Positions 44,414-53,624 of a stretch of 64,000 nt of DNA are shown here, in pieces. The notes under the pieces were generated by a model. The model did not search any database and was not told where the DNA came from. It worked only from the letters and a program-made list of their open reading frames with translations. The translations under genes and the position numbers were made by a program. Source of the stretch: a bacterium BMS3Abin11 (GTDB lineage Bacteria; Pseudomonadota; Gammaproteobacteria; BMS3Bbin11). Where the stretch lies: contig BDTD01000015.1 of assembly GCA_002897635.1 (NCBI GenBank), positions 124,001 to 188,000 on the forward strand, in the 5' to 3' direction. The first letter of the stretch is position 1. Each line of letters starts with the position of its first letter.

Positions 44414-45313
44414 TTTTTTCCGTTTCGCTCTTGGATGCGCCTTATCGTACACCTTCGCCATGTGCTGAAAATCCAGATGGGTGTAGATTTGTGTAGTAGA
44501 GATATTCTGGTGGCCGAGTAATTCCTGTACCGCACGCAGGTCGCCGCTGGATTCAAGGATATGGCTGGCAAAGGAGTGCCTTAGCATATGTGGGTGAACA
44601 TTCCTGCTGAGTCCCTGGCGTATGGCCCAGTCTTTTATTCGTTTTTCGACACTGCGTGCTGCCAGTCTTCCTCCGCGCTTGCTGACAAATATTGCCGTTT
44701 CTGTTTCATTTGCCATAGCCTGGCGTATAAACAGCCAGTCCTTTATAGCCTCGCGTGCATAACGACCGACCGGAACGATACGCGTTTTATTGCCCTTGCC
44801 GGTCACCCTTGCTTCGCCCGCGGACAAGTCCACCTCGCCCATATCCAGTGACACCAGTTCAGACAAACGCAGGCCAGATGAATAGAATAGCTCCAGAATC
44901 GCCCTGTCTCTAATGGTCAGAGGATCATCACCCTTCAGCGCCAGCAACTGCTGTACAGTATCGATGTCCAGCGTATTTGGCAGCCTGCGTGGTCGGCGCG
45001 GTGCCTTGAGTAGATCAAACGGGTTTATCGAGACATGCTCCTCTCTAATCAACCATCGGTAGAAGCTCCGGCAGGCCGATAAAATCCGTTGAATGCTGGC
45101 ACTAGCGAGTCCATGCTGGCGCAGGCTACCCAGCCATTTTCGGCCGTGCAACAGATCCATCCCAGACCAGCTGGTGATATCCTGTGCCTCGCAGTAAATG
45201 GTCAGTCGTGTCAGATCATGTTGATAGGCAGTTAGAGTGCGGGGTGAATTTCGACGTTCGTAGCGTAGATAATCAATAAAACCATCCAGCTGATGTTGCG
45301 CCGCAGCATGCAT
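44411..45313 (-). CDS. xerC: tyrosine recombinase XerC
   Basis: A 300-residue site-specific recombinase resolving chromosome dimers at dif with XerD. Catalytic residues are visible: Arg in SSGLRLSEL, Lys in TGKGNK, the HPHMLRHSFASHIL box, His in LLGHQNISTTQ and the Tyr nucleophile in QIYTHLDFQ. It lies downstream of DUF484 and dapF, the conserved gammaproteobacterial order. Confidence 0.95.
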   Translation of the reverse strand: MHAAAQHQLDGFIDYLRYERRNSPRTLTAYQHDLTRLTIYCEAQDITSWSGMDLLHGRKWLGSLRQHGLASASIQRILSACRSFYRWLIREEHVSINPFDLLKAPRRPRRLPNTLDIDTVQQLLALKGDDPLTIRDRAILELFYSSGLRLSELVSLDMGEVDLSAGEARVTGKGNKTRIVPVGRYAREAIKDWLFIRQAMANETETAIFVSKRGGRLAARSVEKRIKDWAIRQGLSRNVHPHMLRHSFASHILESSGDLRAVQELLGHQNISTTQIYTHLDFQHMAKVYDKAHPRAKRKK

Positions 45314-45330
45314 TTCATCTGGTGATATGG

Positions 45331-46038
45331 TTAAAAATCATGGTTACGCTTCAATGCTGTGGAAAACTGCTCGCCCAGGCGTGACAGGATCAGCGTCCCC
45401 ATCTGTGGTGAAAATCGCTCCCGCTCACTGGCGCCAAGGGCAATCAAACCGACCCGATGTGGCGTGTCCAGTGCCAGCAGGGCACAGGACTTAACAGCGG
45501 AAGCGTCGTCGCCAAACAGCGATGTTAAAAGTTCATCATCGAGTGCATTCTGGCAGCTGCTGGTATCTTTACCCAATGTGTCAAAAAGTGCTGCAAATGT
45601 CTTCTCAGTGAGCGTAGATGTCTGCAGGCTGCCGTTCTGGTACTCTGGCTTAATATATATACCGACGACAGCAAGATCAAATAACTGCTGCAGCTCAGCA
45701 GCCGTATTCTGCAACAGTTCATTTATGCTGGACGCGCTGGACAGCTGCAGGCTGTAGTGATGCAGCTTTTCTGTAATTTCTTCATTCTGCTGCGCGTTGT
45801 TCACCAGTGCCAGTAGCTGTTCCTCCTGCTGCCGGTTCTTGTCACGCAATACCTCTACCTGGCGCTCTATCAGCGAAACCATGCCCTGGCCCGTATTGTG
45901 TGGAATCTGCAGTTTTTCAAGTAAATCAGGATGCTTCATCAACAGATCGGGGTGCTTTTCGAGATAGGAGAGAATCGCTTTTTCGCTTATTTCTGACACT
46001 GCATTCCCGCTGTCACTATTTCCGCCTTGTTTGCTCAT
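45331..46038 (-). CDS. DUF484 family protein
   Basis: A 235-residue cytoplasmic protein. The N-terminal helical [26 protein letters not shown] is the DUF484 signature, followed by a coiled coil ([17 protein letters not shown]) and a GAF-like domain. Its function is unknown but it is conserved between dapF and xerC. It overlaps dapF by 4 nt. Confidence 0.92.
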   Translation of the reverse strand: MSKQGGNSDSGNAVSEISEKAILSYLEKHPDLLMKHPDLLEKLQIPHNTGQGMVSLIERQVEVLRDKNRQQEEQLLALVNNAQQNEEITEKLHHYSLQLSSASSINELLQNTAAELQQLFDLAVVGIYIKPEYQNGSLQTSTLTEKTFAALFDTLGKDTSSCQNALDDELLTSLFGDDASAVKSCALLALDTPHRVGLIALGASERERFSPQMGTLILSRLGEQFSTALKRNHDF

Positions 46039-46874
46039 AATTTCTCCATTTCAAACATGCCTTCATAAACGTACTCTGCTGGCCCTGTCATCAAAACAGG
46101 CGCGTCATCTCCTGCCCATTCTATGTCTAGTGACCCTCCCCGTAAAAACACCTTAACAGGGCTGTCCAGTAGTCCCTGGTCAATCCCGGCAGCAACTGCC
46201 GCACAGGCACCTGTCCCACAGGCAAGTGTTTCGCCTGAGCCACGCTCCCAGACACGTAAACGAATAGCCTGGCGACCCAGTATCTGCATAAAGCCCGCAT
46301 TGGCCCGTTGCGGGAAACGCGGGTGGTGCTCAATTTGAGAACCCGTTTCGCTGACACTGGTTTCATCAATATTTTTGACGATCTGCACCGCATGAGGATT
46401 GCCCATTGAGACGGCGGCGATGTTTATTTCTACCTCGTCCAGCGACAACTGGTAGAGGCGTTGCCTGCTTTCGGCAATAAAGGGGATTTCCTCCGGTTCA
46501 AACTCCGGCGCCCCCATGTCGACACATACCAGACCGTCATCAAGCAGATGCGGCACGATGATACCGGACGGGGTGCCCACGCGTATTTCTGTTTTCTCGG
46601 TCAGTCCCCGATCATAGACAAAGCGTGCAAAACAGCGTGCACCATTTCCGCATTGTTCAACTTCGTTTCCATCAGCGTTGAAAATCCGATAACTGAAGTC
46701 CATTTCCTCTGACATTGGAGGCTCAACCAGCAATAATTGATCAAAACCAATGCCGAAATGGCGATCGGCCAGCTGCCTGATCTGCTCAGGTGTTGTATTG
46801 AAACTATGATCCAGGGCCTCAATAACAATAAAGTCATTACCCAGGCCATGCATTTTAGTGAAAGCGATATTCAT
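46035..46874 (-). CDS. dapF: diaminopimelate epimerase
   Basis: A 279-residue cofactor-independent racemase converting LL- to meso-diaminopimelate for peptidoglycan and lysine. The catalytic cysteine pair is in [14 protein letters not shown] and [12 protein letters not shown]. The N-terminal [13 protein letters not shown] and PHAVQIV motifs are conserved. First gene of dapF-DUF484-xerC. Confidence 0.96.
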   Translation of the reverse strand: MNIAFTKMHGLGNDFIVIEALDHSFNTTPEQIRQLADRHFGIGFDQLLLVEPPMSEEMDFSYRIFNADGNEVEQCGNGARCFARFVYDRGLTEKTEIRVGTPSGIIVPHLLDDGLVCVDMGAPEFEPEEIPFIAESRQRLYQLSLDEVEINIAAVSMGNPHAVQIVKNIDETSVSETGSQIEHHPRFPQRANAGFMQILGRQAIRLRVWERGSGETLACGTGACAAVAAGIDQGLLDSPVKVFLRGGSLDIEWAGDDAPVLMTGPAEYVYEGMFEMEKL

Positions 46875-47132
46875 ACGATTACTCTACCCTGCCCAGTCCA
46901 TTCATGAAAGAGCATAAGCCCAGGGAACCTCTAATTAATGAAAAATATTGACATCTTTCTGTATGCTTCTGTTTTAGCAGAAAGAAAAAGAAAAATTCAG
47001 CCTACGGCATACAAATTGCTTGCCCATATAGTAGTTGAAACTGCTGATTGAGAGGAGTAGAAATATAGGTATAGAAGCAAACTGAGCCTTGGGCGCTATT
47101 CTTAAAACGTTACGATTCTATCGGGGGCAGAA
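46875..47132. other. intergenic stretch upstream of dapF and the acidic small gene
   Basis: About 260 bp of divergent promoter region. No gene, RNA or operator was recognised; it is AT-rich from 46930 to 47030. Confidence 0.4.
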
Positions 47133-47423
47133 ATGAAAAATCATCCTACACCAGCCATCGGCAAATGGTTTCTTGATAATGCGGACGGTCAATTATTCGA
47201 GATCGTGGCGATAGATGAAAATGACGAAACGATCGATATCCAGTATTTTGACGGGGCAATCGAGGAACTTGATGTAGATTTATGGGATGAAATGGAACTT
47301 ACCTCGGCCGCAGCGCCGGAAGACTGGTCAGGCCCTTTCGATGACCTTGAGGCCGATGACATGGCAGATCCCGACACACCCGTAGATACCAGCGAGTTCG
47401 CTCAGTATATTAATAAGATGTAA
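47133..47423 (+). CDS. small acidic protein (DUF6763-like)
   Basis: A 96-residue, strongly acidic cytoplasmic protein. The region PAIGKWFLDNADGQLFEIVAIDENDETIDIQYFDGAIEELD followed by WSGPFDDLEADD resembles the DUF6763 group of short gammaproteobacterial proteins (recalled, not searched). Function unknown. GGGGGCAG lies about 10 nt before the ATG. It stands alone, divergent from dapF. Confidence 0.7.
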   Translation: MKNHPTPAIGKWFLDNADGQLFEIVAIDENDETIDIQYFDGAIEELDVDLWDEMELTSAAAPEDWSGPFDDLEADDMADPDTPVDTSEFAQYINKM

Positions 47424-47472
47424 GAAGCCAGCTCAAAAATCCAGGCATTCAACTTTCAACTTTAAACTGCCG

Positions 47473-48534
47473 TCAATACGCATCCATCCGCCCGAACCGG
47501 TACTCCAGATACGTCGGGTACTTTTTGTAGGCATCTGACAGCACATACCTCATCACGCCCTGCAGGCGGTGCAAGCCAGTCACCGAATCAAGACGAATGA
47601 TTTCCTTACCGGATCGATCGAAAAAGACCAGCGCGGGGGTGTAAAAGATTCCCAGTTTTTCGAACCATTTTCGTGCTGTCAGGTTTTCACCTGCCGGGGT
47701 CAGCACAGGATCATCCGCTTCGACGTCTAGCTGAACCACGTCGAATTTTTCTATCAAGTCCAGTACATTGGGATTTCCAAGTGGTTCGGTATGCAGAATG
47801 TCGCAGGCGTGGCAGTTCTTCTGTTCGAAGAACACAATTAATGGTTTCTCGGCCTTGAAATGACTGCGGTCAAGGGCGTACGGTGGCCGCTCAAAGAATG
47901 GCTGGCTATTTAAATCTTCCAGGTCAAATTTACCCGGCGGATCTGCTCTCTCCATATAGGCCTGCAAAGTTTCTTCTTTGTAAAACCCCTCGACGACATA
48001 CCTCAGCGCGGCACGAAACGAATAGGGTGGATAATAGCCACGCAGGCGTAAGGCAATATTGCCATCAACATCATAAAAGATGAATGAGGGTGTAAAGTTG
48101 GTTTTTTCACGGATTGAGTACTCCCGTTCGGTCAGGCTCACGCCCTCTATGTCATTTACCTGCCGACTGTCCCAGATATCGATCGGTATCACATCAAAGT
48201 TTTTCCGCATAGTGTTCTTGATATCGGGAATTTTTAGATTTATCTCCATCAGTGCTTTGCAATAGGCGCAATCCTTCTGGCCAAAATAAACCGCCAGACC
48301 GATCTTCTTCGCCTCTTTTGCTTCTTCCAGGTCGTCTTTCAGATTAAGTAAACTATTTTTAAACCAGGCAGGTATGACCACCTGATTTGGTGCCGGCCTG
48401 TCATCCACCAGCTGGTCTATCTGTTTATCGTAATCATCGAATTCACCCGCCAACGCCGGTAAAAATACCAGCACCGACGCAATACTACAGACAAAATATT
48501 TATAGAGTTTTTTACTGTTACTAAGCCGAACCAT
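47473..48534 (-). CDS. periplasmic protein with two thioredoxin-like domains
   Basis: A 353-residue exported protein with a signal peptide (residues 11-30). Two thioredoxin-fold domains carry C-x2-C pairs: Cys89-Ala-Tyr-Cys92 (GQKDCAYCKALME) and a second near residue 240 (QKNCHACDILHT). They resemble SoxW/DsbD-gamma-type thioredoxins, so a periplasmic reductase role is likely, with substrate unknown. The ATG lies inside the arm of the palindromic element at 48518-48786, without a normal Shine-Dalgarno, so its translation may depend on that structure. Confidence 0.8.
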   Translation of the reverse strand: MVRLSNSKKLYKYFVCSIASVLVFLPALAGEFDDYDKQIDQLVDDRPAPNQVVIPAWFKNSLLNLKDDLEEAKEAKKIGLAVYFGQKDCAYCKALMEINLKIPDIKNTMRKNFDVIPIDIWDSRQVNDIEGVSLTEREYSIREKTNFTPSFIFYDVDGNIALRLRGYYPPYSFRAALRYVVEGFYKEETLQAYMERADPPGKFDLEDLNSQPFFERPPYALDRSHFKAEKPLIVFFEQKNCHACDILHTEPLGNPNVLDLIEKFDVVQLDVEADDPVLTPAGENLTARKWFEKLGIFYTPALVFFDRSGKEIIRLDSVTGLHRLQGVMRYVLSDAYKKYPTYLEYRFGRMDAY

Positions 48535-48786
48535 GATTAGGCGACACTCAGCTTCTCTGTGCCTTGTTCACGGCAAGGCATCGGAACGCCACTGTAGTAA
48601 TTCTACAGTAAGTTTCGATAACGAAGTCCGTGAAAAGGCACAGAGAAGCCCGTAGGGAGGACCCAAAATGATCCAGCTCTGCGTTACGACTCTTGATAAG
48701 GGAATAACCATTATCTGCGAGTCGTGTCTTAATCTGAATCATTTTGGATCCTCTGAGTGTCGCCTAATCATGGTTCGGCTTAGTAA
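48518..48786. repeat. 269-bp multi-stem palindromic element
   Basis: Perfect 34-bp terminal inverted repeats (48518-48551 and 48753-48786) enclose two further hairpins. Stem 2 pairs 48552-48573 with 48628-48648 with one bulged base, with an inner ACTGTAG/CTACAGT hairpin (48591-48609). Stem 3 pairs 48657-48676 with 48734-48753 (the last base also belongs to the outer arm), with inner ACGACTC/GAGTCGT and GATAA/TTATC pairs. It includes the cysQ stop codon and the start codon of the next gene. Nearly every base is in a stem. Confidence 0.9.
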
Positions 48787-49610
48787 GCATCATTCTGCCG
48801 GGTATCGTTGATAAGAGGCAACCAGTCATAATCAGAATCACTAACGACAAACCAGGGGTTGAGCAAATCCTTTTTATTGTATTGCAGTTCTTTACCATCC
48901 AGGTTGGTGACCCGGCCACCGGCCGCATTTACCACAGCATGTGCTGCCGCGGTATCCCACTCTGAGGTGAGGCCCAGTCGCGGATAAATATCTGCTTTTC
49001 CTTCAGCTACCAGGCAAAGTTTGAACGAACTTCCCATGCTGAGTATTTCTGCCTCACCGTGGGTTTCGTTGATACGCTCTATCGCATGATCCAGTGCTTC
49101 GCCGCGGTGTGAGCGACTGGCAACAACGGTGGGCCTGCTGCCAGAGTAATGGCGGACTGCTATTTTTTTAACAGGGCCATTTTTTTCTGTGCGCGTCGCA
49201 GCAACGCCTTCACAGCCGGTATAAAGGATATCGTACACAGGCGCATAAACCACTCCCAGCACCGGCCTATTGCCGCTGATCAGGGCAATATTTACCGTAA
49301 ACTCACCGTTTCGATTAACAAATTCCTTCGTCCCATCCAGTGGGTCAACTAGCCAGTATGTATGCCAGCCTGAACGCTCCTGCCAGGAGATGTCGCGGGA
49401 TTCCTCAGACAATAATGGTAATTCCGGCGTTAATTTCTGCAACGCCTCCTTGATCAGATTATGTGCTGCAAGGTCAGCCTGGGTCAGTGGGGAGCCGTCC
49501 TCTTTATGCTGAACATCAAAATCCTGTTGATAGATGTCCATGATAGCCGCACCTGCCCTGGTGGCGATTTCTGCGACACTATCCAGGTAATTACACGGGT
49601 TTTGGTCCAT
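48780..49610 (-). CDS. cysQ: 3'(2'),5'-bisphosphate nucleotidase CysQ
   Basis: A 276-residue phosphatase of the inositol-monophosphatase superfamily that removes 3'-phosphoadenosine 5'-phosphate, a by-product of sulfate assimilation. The metal site shows LLSEESRD, VDPLDGTKEF and the C-terminal EWDTAAAHAVVNAAGG. It is preceded 8 nt away by nudE, as in many gammaproteobacteria. The stop codon is inside the right arm of the palindromic element. Confidence 0.93.
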   Translation of the reverse strand: MDQNPCNYLDSVAEIATRAGAAIMDIYQQDFDVQHKEDGSPLTQADLAAHNLIKEALQKLTPELPLLSEESRDISWQERSGWHTYWLVDPLDGTKEFVNRNGEFTVNIALISGNRPVLGVVYAPVYDILYTGCEGVAATRTEKNGPVKKIAVRHYSGSRPTVVASRSHRGEALDHAIERINETHGEAEILSMGSSFKLCLVAEGKADIYPRLGLTSEWDTAAAHAVVNAAGGRVTNLDGKELQYNKKDLLNPWFVVSDSDYDWLPLINDTRQNDAY

Positions 49611-49618
49611 TCTTATTC

Positions 49619-50167
49619 TTAGTACGGCAGCACTTTCATTACATGGCCAAGTGCATACAGGGCCAGTTGATTAACACCATCGCAAAAATCCTCCCGCTCC
49701 AGCAGTTCCCACATACGATTTACCGGCCAGCGCAACTGCTCTAACTCTTCCGGTTCGTCACCCGGCAGGGGGTCTACCGATAAATCTGTTGCCAGCAGAA
49801 TCCAGATTGGCCGGTTAACATAAGCCGGTGAAACAATGACGCGACGCAACAGGCGGATATTACTGCTCGCCATGCCGATTTCTTCCTGCAGCTCACGACA
49901 GGCCGCGACATGTGGTTCCTCACCAGTATCGATATTGCCTTTGGGAAAACTCAGTTCATAACGTTCTGTACCAACGGCATATTCCCGTATCAAAACAAGC
50001 TCATCACCCTCTACAGGCACAATCAAAACAGAGCCCGCTGAGTCGCTTTGCAGTCGTTCAAACTGAACTTCCGTACCATTGTTAAAACGAAGATCGACCT
50101 GTTCGATATGAAACAATCGACTGCGAGCTACGCTGGTAACAGAGAGAATTTCAGGTTTTAATGTCAT
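49619..50167 (-). CDS. nudE: ADP compounds hydrolase NudE
   Basis: A 182-residue Nudix hydrolase acting on ADP-ribose, NADH and related ADP-linked compounds. The Nudix box is complete: GNIDTGEEPHVAACRELQEEIG. The frame extends to 50404, but the part before 50167 lies over the divergent yrfG and has no family features; MTLKPEILSV matches the expected start. It forms a unit with cysQ. Confidence 0.92.
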   Translation of the reverse strand: MTLKPEILSVTSVARSRLFHIEQVDLRFNNGTEVQFERLQSDSAGSVLIVPVEGDELVLIREYAVGTERYELSFPKGNIDTGEEPHVAACRELQEEIGMASSNIRLLRRVIVSPAYVNRPIWILLATDLSVDPLPGDEPEELEQLRWPVNRMWELLEREDFCDGVNQLALYALGHVMKVLPY

Positions 50168-50273
50168 CTTGTTTGTGGCGGTTGTGGCAAGAATTTTTTG
50201 AAACGCTATAGTGCCGTAGAATACATCAGAATAAAAGCAAAGGCTCCCTGGCCAGGGCCGGTAAAGTGAAATC

Positions 50274-50963
50274 ATGTGCAAAAAATCGATAAAAAATACG
50301 CTTATTCCACCCTGGGCCGACATTGATACCGTCCTGCTGGACATGGACGGCACCCTGCTGGATCTGCATTTCGACACCCATTTCTGGCTTGAGCATGTTC
50401 CCATCCGCTATGCTGAAGCGAACAACCTGTCACTTGAACAGGCCCGTGAACAACTCATGATTCGCTATCACCAGGCAGAAGGCAAGCTTGAATGGTATTG
50501 TGTTGACTACTGGTCTGACCAGCTCAAACTCGATATCGAGACCCTGAAGCAGGAAGTTGACCACCTGATCAGTTTACGCCCTGATGTAATCAGCTTCCTG
50601 CAGTCACTGGGAAATACCGGCAAACACCGTGTTCTGGTCACTAACGCCCATGGCAAGAGCCTGTCGCTGAAGATGAAGAGAACACCCATCGGTGAGCATC
50701 TCGATGAAATCATTACCGCACATGACATCGGACTGCCTAAGGAACATGATGATTTCTGGTACAGGTTACAGCAGCAACTGCCATTTTCACCCTCACACAC
50801 TCTACTCATTGATGACAGTGTTAATGTTCTGCAATCTGCCGAAAAGTACGGCATTAAATATCTGCGTGCTATCCTGCAGCCCAATTCAAAACTCAATCCA
50901 GAACCACATGACAGATATATCCATATTGATCGTTTCGCTGATATCGTCCCTTTCTCAGATTGA
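50274..50963 (+). CDS. yrfG: HAD-family GMP/IMP nucleotidase YrfG
   Basis: A 229-residue haloacid-dehalogenase-type phosphatase. The motif LLDMDGTLLDLHFD is the HAD nucleophile site (DxD), with VTNAHGKSL (motif II), and LLIDDSVNV (acidic motif IV). The gene family is linked to nudE and cysQ, consistent with nucleotide housekeeping. Cytoplasmic. Confidence 0.93.
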   Translation: MCKKSIKNTLIPPWADIDTVLLDMDGTLLDLHFDTHFWLEHVPIRYAEANNLSLEQAREQLMIRYHQAEGKLEWYCVDYWSDQLKLDIETLKQEVDHLISLRPDVISFLQSLGNTGKHRVLVTNAHGKSLSLKMKRTPIGEHLDEIITAHDIGLPKEHDDFWYRLQQQLPFSPSHTLLIDDSVNVLQSAEKYGIKYLRAILQPNSKLNPEPHDRYIHIDRFADIVPFSD

Positions 50964-51105
50964 TTGAACGCTTTAACAGCAGAGGTCGCGGTTCCAAAAT
51001 ACTCCCATCAAACAATAAACCTACAGATCTATGAGTAAATGCCAAACTACATCTTATCTCTGCTATTATTAGAAACTCGCTATAATCCAGCATACAGGCA
51101 GGAAT

Positions 51106-51477
51106 ATGTCGCAAAATATAAATGTTGATGTCGATACCTTATATATCGAATCAGAGTCCTCTCCGGCAAATTCGCAGTACGTTTTTGCCTACACGATTAC
51201 CATTACCAATACCGGCAGCGTGTCGGCCAGGTTGCTGACGCGTCACTGGGTGATCACGGATGCCAATGGCCATATTGAAGAAGTCCGTGGCGATGGCGTT
51301 GTAGGGGAACAGCCATATTTGAAACCCGGCGAAGGCTTCCAGTATACCAGCGGTGCAGTGCTGAAAACGCCGGTTGGCACGATGAGCGGCAGCTATCAGA
51401 TGGTGACCGATGATGGTGGCAGTTTCGATGCAGATATCCCCGAATTCATACTGTCCAGTCCCCGCACGCTACACTGA
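51106..51477 (+). CDS. apaG: ApaG protein
   Basis: A 123-residue beta-sandwich protein of the ApaG/DUF525 family, linked to Co2+/Mg2+ homeostasis in enteric bacteria. [27 protein letters not shown] and [24 protein letters not shown] are the family signatures. The stop overlaps the next start by 1 nt. Confidence 0.95.
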   Translation: MSQNINVDVDTLYIESESSPANSQYVFAYTITITNTGSVSARLLTRHWVITDANGHIEEVRGDGVVGEQPYLKPGEGFQYTSGAVLKTPVGTMSGSYQMVTDDGGSFDADIPEFILSSPRTLH

Positions 51478-52211
51478 TGCCACCACCTGCAACACCGCTA
51501 CTGCAAACATCCGCCACATCCATTCGGGCACTATTTGAGCCGGCTTTTAAACAACTGCAGGAACAATCCAGCGATTCTGACAAATCTGAGCTGGCCGAAA
51601 CCGGTCAGGCCATGGTGCAGGCGTTACTGGTTATAGATCGCACATCCCCTGCTGAAGATGTTCTGAATGAGAATGATATTAATCAGATCAGGGATTTTTT
51701 ATTCAGCTTGCTGGCACGATTTGTCTCTCGGGCTGGTGATAAGCAGCTACCGGAAGTTAAAGACAGCTTTCAGCGCCTCTATATACCCTTCTCACTATGG
51801 ATCGCTGAACAACAGGGAACACTCATCGAACTGGAACCTGTCGTTGATGCCTTTGCCAGCTTTGCCAATCAGCAGCACGATACCGGCACATTATCCGAGC
51901 TTTCTACCGCTATAGGCAAAATACTGGCGGCCGTGCCCGCACAGATAAGAGAAGATATAGTTGATCGTAATAATCCCGGGCGACCCTGGCGCATCCTGAA
52001 CCTGAACCGCGGAATCGTTGCCACGCGCAGTCACAATCCTGAAATAATGCGACAGGCCTACTCGGATCTTGTTAATAATATACCGGAAGATGCGCGAGAG
52101 TTTTTTAATGAGGGCCAAAAACAGATGGAGATAGTTGACTATCCCGACCATGTAAAGGAAATTTTGCAACAGTACAACGACCTCTGGGGAGGCGAAAATG
52201 CTTTACATTAA
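51477..52211 (+). CDS. hypothetical protein
   Basis: A 244-residue, mostly helical cytoplasmic protein. I recognise no family or motif; the N-terminus is PPPATPLLQTSATSIRALFEP and it contains conserved-looking acidic helices (EQQGTLIELEPVVDAFASFA). It is translationally coupled to apaG (1-nt overlap) and overlaps the SIMPL gene by 14 nt, so the three are one operon. It is unlikely to be membrane bound. Confidence 0.7.
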   Translation: MPPPATPLLQTSATSIRALFEPAFKQLQEQSSDSDKSELAETGQAMVQALLVIDRTSPAEDVLNENDINQIRDFLFSLLARFVSRAGDKQLPEVKDSFQRLYIPFSLWIAEQQGTLIELEPVVDAFASFANQQHDTGTLSELSTAIGKILAAVPAQIREDIVDRNNPGRPWRILNLNRGIVATRSHNPEIMRQAYSDLVNNIPEDAREFFNEGQKQMEIVDYPDHVKEILQQYNDLWGGENALH

Positions 52212-52899
52212 ACAAACAGCACTTATCCTGCTGCTTTTTATGTTTACACATGCATTATTTGCCGCTGAGACACGCACCTATAATCGTGTCTCCTATCAGG
52301 TCACAGTACAACAGGAAGTCGCTAATGATGAAATCACAGTAACCATGGGAGTTGAGCGCAATAATCAGGATGCGACAAAGCTGGCTAATGAAATCAATCA
52401 ACTGATAATTTCAGCAAACTCTACTATAAAAAAATTTCCCACTGTAAAAAGCAGCGCTAGCGACTATTCAATACACCCGGTATATTCCCGTGATAAACAA
52501 CTCGACCACTGGCGCGGCGTATCCTCTATTACTCTCAGAAGCCAAAATATAAAGGGCATGGTGACACTGGTACAAATATTGCAGAAAACACTGTTGATTA
52601 AATCAACCCGCTATAATGTATCTGCTGAGCACAAAGAAAAAATCGAGACCAGTATGATTGAAGCTGCCCTGAAAAAATTCAATACCCGGGCGGGGATGAT
52701 CAGTAAAGACATGGGCTTTAAAAAATATCGCCTGGTCAATATCAACATCAATGATTCCGGCAACACACCACGTCCCGTCTATGAGATGGCCAGGTCAAGC
52801 ATGGTATCAGCAGATATCGCTCCCCCTACATTCGAGTCCGGTCAATCGACATTAAAAGTAACTGTTTCAGGGACGATTGAAATGGAGCTTAGCCCTTGA
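52198..52899 (+). CDS. SIMPL-domain (DUF541) periplasmic protein
   Basis: A 233-residue exported protein. A signal peptide (residues 5-23, ending FAAE) precedes the SIMPL/DUF541 domain, with NEINQLIISANSTIKKFPTVKSSASDYSIHPVYSRDKQLDHWRG typical of the BP26 family. These proteins form oligomeric shells in the periplasm with unclear roles. It ends directly before a heptad repeat. Confidence 0.85.
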   Translation: MLYIKQTALILLLFMFTHALFAAETRTYNRVSYQVTVQQEVANDEITVTMGVERNNQDATKLANEINQLIISANSTIKKFPTVKSSASDYSIHPVYSRDKQLDHWRGVSSITLRSQNIKGMVTLVQILQKTLLIKSTRYNVSAEHKEKIETSMIEAALKKFNTRAGMISKDMGFKKYRLVNININDSGNTPRPVYEMARSSMVSADIAPPTFESGQSTLKVTVSGTIEMELSP

Positions 52900-52949
52900 G
52901 GACTAAGGACTAAGGACTAAGGACTAAGGACTAAGGACTAAGGACTAAG
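52900..52949 (+). repeat. heptanucleotide tandem repeat GGACTAA
   Basis: Seven perfect copies of GGACTAA begin 1 nt after the SIMPL gene's stop codon. Confidence 0.95.
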
Positions 52950-52970
52950 GAGCAGCATAGTCTGGTTTTT

Positions 52971-53093
52971 TCGTCTTTCGTCTTTCGTCTTTCGTCTTTC
53001 GTCTTTCGTCTTGGAACTTGGAACTTGGAACTTGGAACTTGAAACTTGAAACTTGAAACTTGGAACTTGGAACTTGGAACTTGGAACTTGAAA
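52971..53093 (-). repeat. heptanucleotide repeats GTCTTTC and GGAACTT
   Basis: About six GTCTTTC units (52971-53011) run straight into about 11 GGAACTT/GAAACTT units (to 53093). Two different 7-mers abut, and the second 7-mer is the one found at 44.1-44.4 kb. Confidence 0.95.
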
Positions 53094-53110
53094 CTAATAT
53101 AGGTCTACAC

Positions 53111-53476
53111 ATGAAATTATTAAAAACTTTATTTGTCATTCCGATTTTGCTTCTGGTATACAGCCCGGGCTTCGCCAGCCCGGCTGAAATAGTTGGTGTT
53201 AAAGTCACTAACAACCAGGGTAGTTATCGTTTCGACGTTACGCTGAGGCATGCTGATACCGGCTGGGATCACTATGCCGATAGCTGGGAAGTGCTTTCAC
53301 CTTCCGGTGATATTCTTGGCAAGCGTGTACTGGCACACCCACATGTCGATGAGCAGCCCTTCACACGCAGCCTCTCCAGAGTGAAGATCCCACAGGGAAC
53401 CAGCTCGGTCTTTATTCGTGCGCATGACTCTATTTCTGGCTATAGCAAGAAACTGTTTGAGGTTAAACTGCGCTAA
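53111..53476 (+). CDS. secreted hypothetical protein
   Basis: A 121-residue protein with a clear signal peptide (MKLLKTLFVIPILLLVYSPGFA). The mature part is rich in beta strands (VGVKVTNNQGSYRFDVTLRHADTGWDHYADSWEVLSP) and may be an Ig-like fold. No family is recognised. The frame opens at 53060, but this part is encoded by the tandem repeat; the ATG at 53111 gives the signal peptide start. Confidence 0.72.
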   Translation: MKLLKTLFVIPILLLVYSPGFASPAEIVGVKVTNNQGSYRFDVTLRHADTGWDHYADSWEVLSPSGDILGKRVLAHPHVDEQPFTRSLSRVKIPQGTSSVFIRAHDSISGYSKKLFEVKLR

Positions 53477-53477
53477 A

Positions 53478-53622
53478 GGGGAAAGGACAAAGGACAAAGG
53501 ACAAAGGGGAAAGGAGGAAAGGGGAAAGTAAAGTCAAAATCGTAACACACTTTCATATTTCATTTTTTATCCTTTGTCTTTAGTCTTTAGTCTTTAGTTT
53601 AGTCTTTCCCCTTTCCCCTGCT
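53478..53622. repeat. inverted heptad repeats between convergent genes
   Basis: GGACAAA units (53485-53510) and GGGGAAA units (to 53530) face GTCTTTA and CCCCTTT units (53572-53618) across a 40-bp centre. The two sides can pair, so a long hairpin would form between the two convergent genes. Confidence 0.85.
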
Positions 53623-53624
53623 TT

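Noticed and set aside
48548-48742. 64-residue frame inside the palindromic element
   Set aside because: It is read entirely from the stems, resembles no protein and has no start signal.
48518-48786. Invertible promoter (phase-variation switch)
   Set aside because: The segment between the repeats is filled with other stems, and I saw no promoter or recombinase gene next to it. Inversion cannot be excluded, but the multi-stem structure is a better description.
52971-53093. Possible CRISPR-like array
   Set aside because: Same reason: pure 7-bp tandem units without unique spacers.
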